Notes under the pieces: generated by a model | Told to the model about the DNA's origin: nothing | Database searches by the model: none | What the model saw: only the letters and a program-made list of their open reading frames with translations | Position numbers and translations under genes: made by a program | NCBI GenBank assembly: GCA_000437215.1 | Contig: FR898631.1 | Coordinates: 10,243-26,544 of the forward strand | DNA from: Clostridium sp. CAG:440 | GTDB taxonomy: Bacteria > Bacillota > Clostridia > TANB77 > CAG-508 | Length of the DNA: 16,302 nt | Direction: 5' to 3' | Shown here: piece by piece, positions 7,805 through 14,347 of the stretch | How the letters are laid out: every line of letters begins with the position of its first letter | Position numbering within the stretch: position 1 is the first letter of the stretch

Positions 7805-9026
7805 ATGACAAAGAAAATTAAAATCTTATTTATATTATTAGCATTAATTATAATTTATTCATATGTAATAACAATACAAAATTTACCAGATAATATAATA
7901 ATATTTCAAGGTGAGAATATAGCAGTAAACCAATTTATGGGATTTAAAATAAATGATGAAACAGTAGAAACATCAAGTACAAGTAGTAAAACATTAAATG
8001 ATGTTGGCAAAACCACAGTAAAGGTAAGCTTATTTGATAAAATATTTGTAAAAGATATGGAAGTAGATGTACTACCAAGGACAAAGGTAATACCAGTAGG
8101 AAGTGTTGCCGGAGTAAAATTATATACTAGTGGAGTTTTAGTAGTTGGAATGTCAGAGATTGAAGGCACAGACAATAAAAAATATAAACCATATGAAAAT
8201 ACAGGAATAGAAGAAGGAGATACAATAATTTCAGTAAATGATAATAAAATTTCATCAACAAAAGAATTAATACAAAATGTAAATAAGTCAAATGGAAATG
8301 ATATAAAAATTGAATATATTCATGAAAATTCCACATTATCATGTAGTATAACACCAGTAAAAACTTCAAGTAGTGATTATAAATTAGGATTATGGGTGCG
8401 AGATAGTGCTGCTGGTGTTGGAACAGTTACATTTTATGATTTAGGAAGCCAAACATTTGGAGCATTAGGACATGGAATAACAGACATTGACACAGAAAAG
8501 CTTATAAATATTGAAAGTGGAGAATTTGTTACAACAAAAATTTTGAATATAACAAAAGGAGAAGTGGGAAATCCAGGGAAAATACAAGGAACTGTTGAAA
8601 ATCAAAAAAATATAGGAAAAATATATAAAAATACTAAATTTGGAATATATGGAAAAGTTGATAATATATCAGCTTTAAATATAGATTCATCAAAAGAAAT
8701 GGAAGTTGCTTTAAGAGAAGAAATAAAAGAGGGGAAAGCAACAATATTATGTAGTTTAGATGGAAAAAGCCCAAAAGAATATGAAATACAAATAGAAAAG
8801 ATATATAAAGAGAATAATTATGACAATAAAAGCATGAAAATAAAAGTAACAGATAAGCAATTACTTGAAAAAACAGGAGGAATAATTCAGGGAATGAGTG
8901 GTTCTCCGGTAATACAAAATCGGAAAATTTGTAGGAGCTGTAACACATGTATTGGTAAATAATCCAGAAGAAGGCTATGCTGTTTTTGGAGACATTATGT
9001 TAAAACAAATAAGAGAAGTACAGTAA
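7805..9026 (+). CDS. spoIVB: SpoIVB S55-family sporulation protease (needs +1 shift at CGG 8921)
   Basis: SpoIVB is a serine peptidase secreted from the forespore into the intermembrane space. It cleaves SpoIVFA to activate pro-sigma-K processing. Visible here are an N-terminal membrane helix at about 7-23, the VIPVGSVAGVKLYTSGVLVVG region at 95-115, a PDZ domain at about 100-185 and the peptidase domain. The triad candidates are His223 (GHGITD), Asp350 (TDKQLLEKTGG) and Ser365 (GMSGSP), with the same 142- and 15-residue spacings as B. subtilis H236, D363 and S378. In the zero frame the protein ends at TAA 8960 with a non-homologous 13-residue tail after residue 372. Skipping C8921 gives 34 further residues (GKFVGAVTHVLVNNPEEGYA onward), the normal ending, and a 406-residue protein stopping at 9024-9026. 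It is therefore either a frameshifted gene or one decoded by +1 frameshifting. spo0A, its usual downstream neighbour, is absent. Confidence 0.92.
8918..8924 (+). other. +1 frameshift site in spoIVB (AAT CGG A)
   Basis: The in-frame codons are AAT CGG AAA. Dropping the C at 8921 gives AAT GGA AAA TTT GTA, reading N-G-K-F-V as the family requires after GMSGSP. The shift lies seven codons after the catalytic Ser365 codon, so the active-site residues are made in either frame, but the conserved C-terminal GAVTHV region is made only after the shift. The same C-before-GGA pattern occurs at 12923 and 15698. Confidence 0.8.
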
Positions 9027-9031
9027 ATAAG

Positions 9032-9067
9032 AAAACACATACTTTTTATTAATTAGTATGTGTTTTT
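9032..9067. terminator. Bidirectional terminator between spoIVB and murC
   Basis: AAAACACATACT (9032-9043) and AGTATGTGTTTT (9055-9066) form a 12-bp stem with an 11-nt loop. A T-run follows on the + strand. The A-rich left arm gives a T-run on the - strand, so it can end both converging transcripts. Confidence 0.85.
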
Positions 9068-9073
9068 ATAATA

Positions 9074-10453
9074 TTAATCAGCAAGCATTGGACCTATTTT
9101 GGTGACTGTACCAGCGCCTAATGTCATAATTATATCATTTTCAGAAACATTGTTTTTTAAATAATTTACGCATTCTTCAAAGTCTGGAATATATTTTGCA
9201 TCCTTGCCTAAAGAAATAATTTTATTAACTAAATCTTTAGAAGAAATTCCAAATGTGTTTGTCTCACGGGCTGCATAAATATCTAGAACAATAATATTGT
9301 CAAAATTTAAAAGGGCTTTTGCAAAATCATCAAGCAATGTTTTGGTTCTACTATATGTATGAGGTTGGAAAACAACCCATGATTTATTGTATTTTTTATT
9401 CATTAAAGATTTGGCTGTTGCTATAATTTCTGTTGGATGATGTCCATAATCATCAAAAATATTTGCACCATTTACTTTACCTTTAAATTCAAATCTTCTG
9501 TTTGCACCAGTAAATTTTAACAAAGCACTTTTAATTGCACTTTTTTCAATACCATATTCTGTACATAATGCAATACAAGCTAAAGCATTTAATACATTGT
9601 GCATTCCAGGGACATTAAGTTTTATTCTATCGAAAAACTCGTTATGGCTATAAACATCAAATTCTGGAAAACCACAATCATCAAAAGTAATATTAACGGC
9701 AAAAAAGTCTGTTTTTTTATTGGTAATTCCATATGAAAGACATTTTGCATTAGTATATTTTGGAAGTTCTAAACAATTTACATCATCACCATTTACAATT
9801 AATAATCCTTCAGGTGGTAGCAATTTTACATATTTTATAAAAGCATTTTTTATATTTTCAAAGTTTTTAAAATAGTCTAAATGATCATTATCTATATTTA
9901 ATATAATTTCTGCTTTTGGACTAAATTTTAAAAAACTTTCAACATATTCACATGCTTCAATAATAAAATGTTCACTATTTCCAACTTTATAGTTGCCATT
10001 TATTGCTTTTAAAAATGCACCTACTTGTATGCTTGGATCTTTTAGTGCTTCAATAAAACATAAAGATACCATTGAAGTTGTTGTTGTTTTTCCATGAGTA
10101 CCAGATATGCAAATTGTATCTTTAAAGCATCTTGTAAGAATACCTAAAAAATCGGCTCTTTCTATTGTTTCAATGTTTAATTTTTTTGCTTCTAACATTT
10201 CAGGGTCATCTTGTTTTATTGCAGCAGAATAAACAACTACGTCTGCTTTAGAAATATCTTCTAAATTATGACCTACTGTAACTTTAATACCCTTATCTTT
10301 TAATAATTTTATTGAATCAGAATCATTTGCATCTGAGCCAGTAACATGAAAACCAAAGTTTTTTAAAATGGCAGCAATACCACTCATACTAACTCCACCA
10401 ATTCCAATCATATGTATATTTTTATATTTTGTTAAAATATCTATATTTGGCAT
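9074..10453 (-). CDS. murC: UDP-N-acetylmuramate--L-alanine ligase MurC
   Basis: MurC adds L-alanine to UDP-MurNAc with ATP hydrolysis, the first step of peptide-stem synthesis in peptidoglycan, in the cytoplasm. The 459-residue product has the whole family pattern: the UDP-binding loop GIGGVSMSGIA (17-27), the P-loop GTHGKTTT (118-125), EACEY (166-170), NIDNDHLDYF (186-195), FTGANRRFEFKG (315-326), DDYGHHPTEI (334-343) and FQPHTYSRT (362-370). The length is normal. The start is ATG 10453-10451, preceded on the minus strand by AAAGGAG. It converges on spoIVB and is divergent from spoVG. It has its own sigma-A promoter and appears to be a single-gene unit. Confidence 0.97.
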   Translation of the reverse strand: MPNIDILTKYKNIHMIGIGGVSMSGIAAILKNFGFHVTGSDANDSDSIKLLKDKGIKVTVGHNLEDISKADVVVYSAAIKQDDPEMLEAKKLNIETIERADFLGILTRCFKDTICISGTHGKTTTTSMVSLCFIEALKDPSIQVGAFLKAINGNYKVGNSEHFIIEACEYVESFLKFSPKAEIILNIDNDHLDYFKNFENIKNAFIKYVKLLPPEGLLIVNGDDVNCLELPKYTNAKCLSYGITNKKTDFFAVNITFDDCGFPEFDVYSHNEFFDRIKLNVPGMHNVLNALACIALCTEYGIEKSAIKSALLKFTGANRRFEFKGKVNGANIFDDYGHHPTEIIATAKSLMNKKYNKSWVVFQPHTYSRTKTLLDDFAKALLNFDNIIVLDIYAARETNTFGISSKDLVNKIISLGKDAKYIPDFEECVNYLKNNVSENDIIMTLGAGTVTKIGPMLAD

Positions 10454-10481
10454 AAAAACACTCCTTTTTTAAAACAGATAA

Positions 10482-10510
10482 ATTATATACTTATAGAACA
10501 AAAAATTCAA
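10482..10510 (-). promoter_or_regulatory. Sigma-A promoter of murC
   Basis: On the minus strand the -35 is TTGAAT (10510-10505) and the -10 is TATAAT (10487-10482), separated by exactly 17 nt. Five of six and six of six positions match consensus. It lies about 30 bp ahead of the murC start. Confidence 0.8.
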
Positions 10511-10589
10511 GCTTTTTGCCTTATTTTTATATAATATTAATAACTAAAAAAAGTGTTACAAAAAAAATAAAAAATTTTTGTAAAAAAAA

Positions 10590-10618
10590 GAAGGAAAAAG
10601 TTTCTTTTTGAAGAATAT
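10590..10618 (+). promoter_or_regulatory. Sigma-H promoter of spoVG
   Basis: GAAGGAAAA (10590-10598) fits the sigma-H -35 consensus RnAGGAwWW. GAAGAATAT (10610-10618) fits the -10 consensus RnnGAATww. The 11-nt spacer is also canonical. B. subtilis spoVG is a classic sigma-H gene, so both sequence and gene identity agree. Transcription should begin near 10624. Confidence 0.82.
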
Positions 10619-10623
10619 AATAA

Positions 10624-10653
10624 TTGTACATAAGATTAAGCTAATATGTACAA
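10624..10653 (+). promoter_or_regulatory. Inverted repeat at the predicted 5' end of the spoVG message
   Basis: TTGTACAT (10624-10631) and ATGTACAA (10646-10653) are perfect 8-bp inverted repeats separated by 14 nt. They start where sigma-H transcription is expected to begin. The repeat could be a 5' stabilising hairpin, or an operator for a dimeric repressor just downstream of the start point. Confidence 0.5.
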
Positions 10654-10689
10654 AATATTTATAAACTTAAGGAAGGTAGGTGCACTTAA

Positions 10690-10962
10690 ATGCAAATCAC
10701 AGACGTACGTTTAAGAAAAGTTAATTCAGAGAACAGAATGAAAGCTGTTGCTTCTGTAACATTCGATAACGAATTCGCAGTACACGATATAAAAGTTATC
10801 GAAAGCCAAAACGGATTATTTATAGCTATGCCTAGTAGAAAAACTCCAAACGGAGAATTCAAAGATATAGCTCATCCAATCAATGCTGAGACTAGAGATA
10901 AAATTCAAAAAGCTATTTTAGAAGCTTATGAAGCTCCAGAAACAGAAGAATCAGCAGAATAA
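10690..10962 (+). CDS. spoVG: SpoVG RNA/DNA-binding regulator
   Basis: The 90-residue product matches SpoVG from end to end: MQITDVRLRKVNSENRMKAV, FAVHDIKVIESQNGLFIAMP, SRKTPNGEFKDIAHPINAET. B. subtilis SpoVG is of similar length. SpoVG is a small nucleic-acid-binding protein that affects septation, sporulation and many post-transcriptional targets. An extended GGAAGGTAGGTG ribosome site ends 7 nt before the ATG. Unlike the neighbouring genes it often uses GAC, AAC, TTC, CAC and ATC instead of the AT-ending synonyms, a mark of high expression. The sigma-H promoter upstream and strong terminator downstream make it monocistronic. Confidence 0.97.
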   Translation: MQITDVRLRKVNSENRMKAVASVTFDNEFAVHDIKVIESQNGLFIAMPSRKTPNGEFKDIAHPINAETRDKIQKAILEAYEAPETEESAE

Positions 10963-10969
10963 GATAAAA

Positions 10970-10999
10970 AAAAAAGCACTTTTTTAAAAGTGCTTTTTT
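10970..10999 (+). terminator. Intrinsic terminator of spoVG
   Basis: A14-type arms (10970-10983 and 10986-10999, core GCAC/GTGC) are perfectly complementary, with six T residues at the 3' side (10994-10999). It begins 7 bp after the spoVG stop. The A-rich left arm means it could also act on the minus strand. Confidence 0.9.
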
Positions 11000-11044
11000 G
11001 TTTGCTTAAAAAATATCTAAAATTCAAAAAAGGGCGCTAAATAC

Positions 11045-11073
11045 TTGAAAAAAAGCTAAAAACAATGTAAAAT
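11045..11073 (+). promoter_or_regulatory. Sigma-A promoter of the pth-rng-rimO operon
   Basis: TTGAAA (11045-11050) and TAAAAT (11068-11073) are 17 nt apart, with TG immediately before the -10. The start codon of pth follows 33 bp later, after the AGAGAGG ribosome site. Confidence 0.6.
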
Positions 11074-11106
11074 ATAAAAGGTAAAATAAAAAAGAGAGGT
11101 ACAAAA

Positions 11107-11676
11107 ATGTATTTAATAGTTGGACTTGGAAATCCAGAGAATCAATATAGTAAAACAAGACACAACATGGGATTTGATACAATAAACAAAATAGCTTCGT
11201 CTTATAATATAGATATAAATAAAAATAAATTTAAAGCAGAGTATGGAACAGGAATAATAGAAGGAAAAAAAGTAATATTATTAAAACCACAAACATTTAT
11301 GAATTTAAGTGGTGAATCTATAAAACAGTGCATGGATTTTTACAAATTAAAATTAGAAGATTTAATAGTAATATATGATGATATGGACTTAGAACCTGGA
11401 AATATTAAAGTAAGAATAAAAGGTGGACCAGGAAGTCATAATGGAATGAAGTCAGTAGTTTCAAACATAAATTCTGAAGATTTTGTACGTGTAAGAGTTG
11501 GAATTGGAAAACCAGAAAATAAATCAGATATGATAAATTATGTAATAGGACATGTTAGTGAGGATGAATACAAAATATTGGAAGAAGGAACTAGTCTTGC
11601 AAAAGATGCAACAATTGAAATAATAAAAAATGATGTAAATTCATCAATGAATAAATTTAATGCTAAAACAAGGTAG
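11107..11676 (+). CDS. pth: Peptidyl-tRNA hydrolase
   Basis: Pth cleaves the ester bond of peptidyl-tRNAs that drop off the ribosome, recycling tRNA. The 189-residue length is typical. Diagnostic segments are GLGNPENQYSKTRHNMGF (6-23) with catalytic His19, KPQTFMNLSG (60-69) with substrate-binding Asn66, YDDMDLEPG (90-98) with the catalytic Asp, and KGGPGSHNGMKS (105-116). It leads an operon with rng (14 bp downstream) and rimO. If the genome really uses ribosome slippage at CGG, peptidyl-tRNA drop-off would make Pth especially useful, but that link is speculation. Confidence 0.97.
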   Translation: MYLIVGLGNPENQYSKTRHNMGFDTINKIASSYNIDINKNKFKAEYGTGIIEGKKVILLKPQTFMNLSGESIKQCMDFYKLKLEDLIVIYDDMDLEPGNIKVRIKGGPGSHNGMKSVVSNINSEDFVRVRVGIGKPENKSDMINYVIGHVSEDEYKILEEGTSLAKDATIEIIKNDVNSSMNKFNAKTR

Positions 11677-11690
11677 AAAGAGGAATAAAA

Positions 11691-12875
11691 ATGCTAGAAT
11701 TATTTGTAAGTAAAAAAGACAATATTAAACAAATATTGCTTGTAAACAACGGAAAATTAATAGAAAGATATGAAGAAGAAAAAGGCGAAAGAAGAAATGA
11801 AGGAAATATTTTTTTAGGTAAAGTAAAAGATGTATTAAAAGGTATGGAAGCTGCATTTGTAGATATTGGAACAGAAAAAAATAGTTATATATATGTAAAA
11901 GACATTTTGCCTAAAGTAGATGAAAAGAACAATAAAGATTTACAAATAAAAGAAAAAATAGAAGATATTATTAAAATAAATGATAAATTGTTGGTTCAGG
12001 TTCAAAAAGATAGTAATGAACAAAAAGGTGCAAGAATATCTACACACATAAAATTACCAAGCAAATATATTGTACTAATGCCAAACACAAGTATAATCAC
12101 AGTATCACAAAAAATAACTAATAAAAAAGAACAAGAAAGACTAATAAAATTAGTAAAAGATAATTTAAGCCCAAATAATGGAGCAGTAATTAGGACATCT
12201 GCAAATGGAAAAACAGAAGAGATAATTGAAGACATAAAAAATATAGAAAAAAAATGGAACAGTATAAATGAAACTTATAAAAAAGAAAAATCAAATAAAC
12301 CAAAATTAATTTATAAAACAGATGGAATTGTAGAAAAAATATTAATAGACCTATCATGTAAAAAACTTGAAAAAGTTGTATTTGACGATAAAGAAGAATT
12401 AGAAAAAATAAAAAAATATATAATGCAAAATAAAGAGTTTGATAATTTAAAATTAGAATTTAGTAATAGCGATATATTAGAAACGTATGACTTAAAAAAA
12501 CAGATAGAAAAATCAGAACATAGAAAAGTTTGGCTTAAATGTGGAGGATTTATAACAATAGATAAAACAGAAGCATTAACTGCAATAGATGTTAATACTG
12601 GAAAATTTACAACAGGAAAAAATTTATCAGATGTTATATATAAAGTAAATTCAGAAGCAACAATAGAAATTGCAAAACAAATAAGGCTAAGAGATATAGG
12701 TGGAATAATAATAATAGATTATATAGACATGCTAAGAGAAGGGGACAAAGAAAAAATAGAAAATTTATTAAAACAAGAATTAAAAGAAGACAGAGCAAAA
12801 ACACAAGTAGAAGGATTTACAAAATTAGATTTAATGGAATTAACAAGAAAGCACATATGTAGTCATAAGGGGTAA
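11691..12875 (+). CDS. rng: Ribonuclease E/G family protein, short form
   Basis: RNase E/G enzymes are Mg-dependent endonucleases that mature rRNA and tRNA and start mRNA decay. The N-terminus holds an S1 domain at about 35-120 (GNIFLGKVKDVLKGMEAAFV, then DIG). The DNase I-like catalytic core is at about 270-390. Asp300 in ALTAIDVNTG and Asp343 in IIIIDYIDM match E. coli RNase E D303 and D346. The chain stops at residue 394 (LTRKHICSHKG), straight after the LTRK segment. Many homologues continue with a CPxCxG zinc-link motif and a small domain; that is absent, and no shifted frame between 12876 and rimO could encode it. The start at 11691 has AGAGGA upstream. Confidence 0.92.
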   Translation: MLELFVSKKDNIKQILLVNNGKLIERYEEEKGERRNEGNIFLGKVKDVLKGMEAAFVDIGTEKNSYIYVKDILPKVDEKNNKDLQIKEKIEDIIKINDKLLVQVQKDSNEQKGARISTHIKLPSKYIVLMPNTSIITVSQKITNKKEQERLIKLVKDNLSPNNGAVIRTSANGKTEEIIEDIKNIEKKWNSINETYKKEKSNKPKLIYKTDGIVEKILIDLSCKKLEKVVFDDKEELEKIKKYIMQNKEFDNLKLEFSNSDILETYDLKKQIEKSEHRKVWLKCGGFITIDKTEALTAIDVNTGKFTTGKNLSDVIYKVNSEATIEIAKQIRLRDIGGIIIIDYIDMLREGDKEKIENLLKQELKEDRAKTQVEGFTKLDLMELTRKHICSHKG

Positions 12876-12898
12876 TAAAAATAGAAAGGATTAAAAAA

Positions 12899-14270
12899 AT
12901 GAATGTAGGATTTATATCACTTCGGATGTAGCAAAAATTTAATAGATACAGAAGTTACAATAGGGCTATTTAAAAAAAATAAATATACAATTGTAAATGA
13001 TCCACAAAAAGCAGATATTTTAATTATAAATACATGTGGATTTATAGAAAGTGCTAAAGAAGAGGCAATAAACACAATACTTGAAATGGCAAAATACAAA
13101 GAAGAAGGTAGATGCAAATACCTAATTGCTATGGGATGTTTAGTTCAAAGATATTATGATGAGTTAATAAAGGCACTTCCAGAAGTAGATTTATTTATAA
13201 GAATAGATGAATATAACAATTTATGGGAAAAAATTGAGGATTTATTAAAAAGAGATGTTGTTGTAAAATCTAAAAATAAATATTTTGAAAAAGTAACAGA
13301 TATAAAACAATTGCCACTTTTAGACCCAGACGAATTTTTAGAAAGAGTTGTTACAACAGGAAAAAATTATGCATATTTAAAAATAGGAGAAGGATGTAGC
13401 AATAATTGTACATATTGTGCTATTCCATATATTAGAGGAGCATTTAAAAGTAGACCATTTGAAGATATTGTTGAAGAAGCAAAAATGCTTGCAAAACAAG
13501 GAATTCAAGAGATAATTGTAATTGCACAAGACACTACAAAATATGGTATTGATTTATATAAAAAGGCAAGACTTGCAGAATTACTTCATGAAATTAGTAA
13601 AATAGAAGGAATAAAATGGATAAGATTTTTATATTCATATCCAGAAGGAATAAATGAAGAACTAATACAAGAAGTAAGAAAAAACGATAAAATTGCAAAA
13701 TATTTTGACATACCAATACAGCATATATCAAATAAAGTTTTAAAAAGAATGAACAGAAAAACAAGCAAAGAAAACATTGAAAAACTAATAAAAAATATAA
13801 AAGAAAATATACCAAATGTAGTTTTAAGGACAAGCATTATAGTTGGTTTTCCAGGTGAGACAAAAGAGGATTTTGAGCAATTATTAGAATTTATAGAATA
13901 TGCAAAATTTGATAAATTAGGAGCTTTTCCATATTCAAAAGAAGAAGGAACACCAGCCGCAAAACTACCAGATCAAATCCATGGTAATACAAAAAAAGCA
14001 AGATACAATAAACTAATGCAAAAGCAGCAACAAATATCAAGGAACAATTTGCAAAAAAGAATAGGAAAAATAGAAGAAGTTTTAATAGAAGACATATCAT
14101 TTGACAACAAATATTTTATTGGTAGAACAATGCAGGATGTACCAGAAATAGATGGAATTGTATACATAGAAAATGACAAAAATTTAGAAGCCAAAGATTA
14201 CTTAAATAAATTTATTAAATGCGAAATAACCAATATAAACGACTATGACTTAATAGCAAAATTGCCATAG
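12899..14270 (+). CDS. rimO: Ribosomal protein S12 methylthiotransferase RimO (needs +1 shift at CGG 12923)
   Basis: RimO is a radical-SAM enzyme that adds a methylthio group to an aspartate of ribosomal protein S12. The true start is ATG 12899 behind AAAGGA: MNVGFISL is followed by CGG ATG TAG, which would end the protein after 10 codons. Skipping C12923 gives GCSKNLIDTEV, the RimO hallmark, and a continuous frame to TAG 14268, 456 residues in all. Cluster ligands are Cys10, Cys46 (NTCGF) and Cys80 (GCLVQ) in the N-terminal domain. The radical-SAM motif CSNNCTYC has Cys166, Cys170 and Cys173. A TRAM-like domain follows at the C-terminus (about 385-456). An internal ATG at 13086 begins a shorter frame but would lose Cys10 and Cys46, so it is not a sensible start. 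It is the third gene of the pth operon. Confidence 0.95.
12920..12926 (+). other. +1 frameshift site in rimO (CTT CGG A)
   Basis: The in-frame codons are CTT CGG ATG TAG. The expected protein reads S-L-G-C-S-K-N, so the C at 12923 must be skipped: CTT (C) GGA TGT AGC. CTT is also the P-site codon of the well-known prfB +1 frameshift (CTT TGA C), where the leucine tRNA can re-pair with TTN. Without the shift only a 10-residue peptide is made, so all active RimO would depend on it. Confidence 0.8.
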
Positions 14271-14322
14271 TTCCGGGTTTAAATGGCAATAAATTGCCAC
14301 GGTTCCGGGTTTGGATGGCAAT
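14259..14322 (+). repeat. Tandem duplication of a 32-bp hairpin unit at the rimO 3' end
   Basis: Unit 1 (14259-14290) and unit 2 (14291-14322) match at 28 of 32 positions. All four differences are transitions (T to C or A to G). Each has the form ATTGCCA, then a loop containing GTTCCGGGTTT, then TGGCAAT. Unit 1 includes the last codons and stop of rimO. The GC-rich loop stands out in this AT-rich DNA. Confidence 0.85.
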
Positions 14323-14327
14323 TTTTT
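14291..14327 (+). terminator. Intrinsic terminator after rimO
   Basis: In the second repeat unit AAATTGCCA (14291-14299) pairs with TGGCAATTT (14316-14324) around a 16-nt loop, and T residues run from 14322 to 14327. Unit 1 forms a similar stem but lacks the T-run. The next gene begins 20 bp later. Confidence 0.7.
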
Positions 14328-14347
14328 GAAAAAAAGGAGAAGTTTTT

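Noticed and set aside
13086..14270. A complete shorter MiaB-like gene starting at ATG 13086
   Set aside because: It would lack Cys10 and Cys46 of the N-terminal cluster domain. The missing codons are present upstream in the same frame back to the shifted CGG, with a proper start and ribosome site at 12899.
14291..14322. tRNA T-arm remnant suggested by GGTTCCGGGTTT
   Set aside because: No acceptor, D or anticodon arms surround it, and the unit is explained as a duplicated hairpin.
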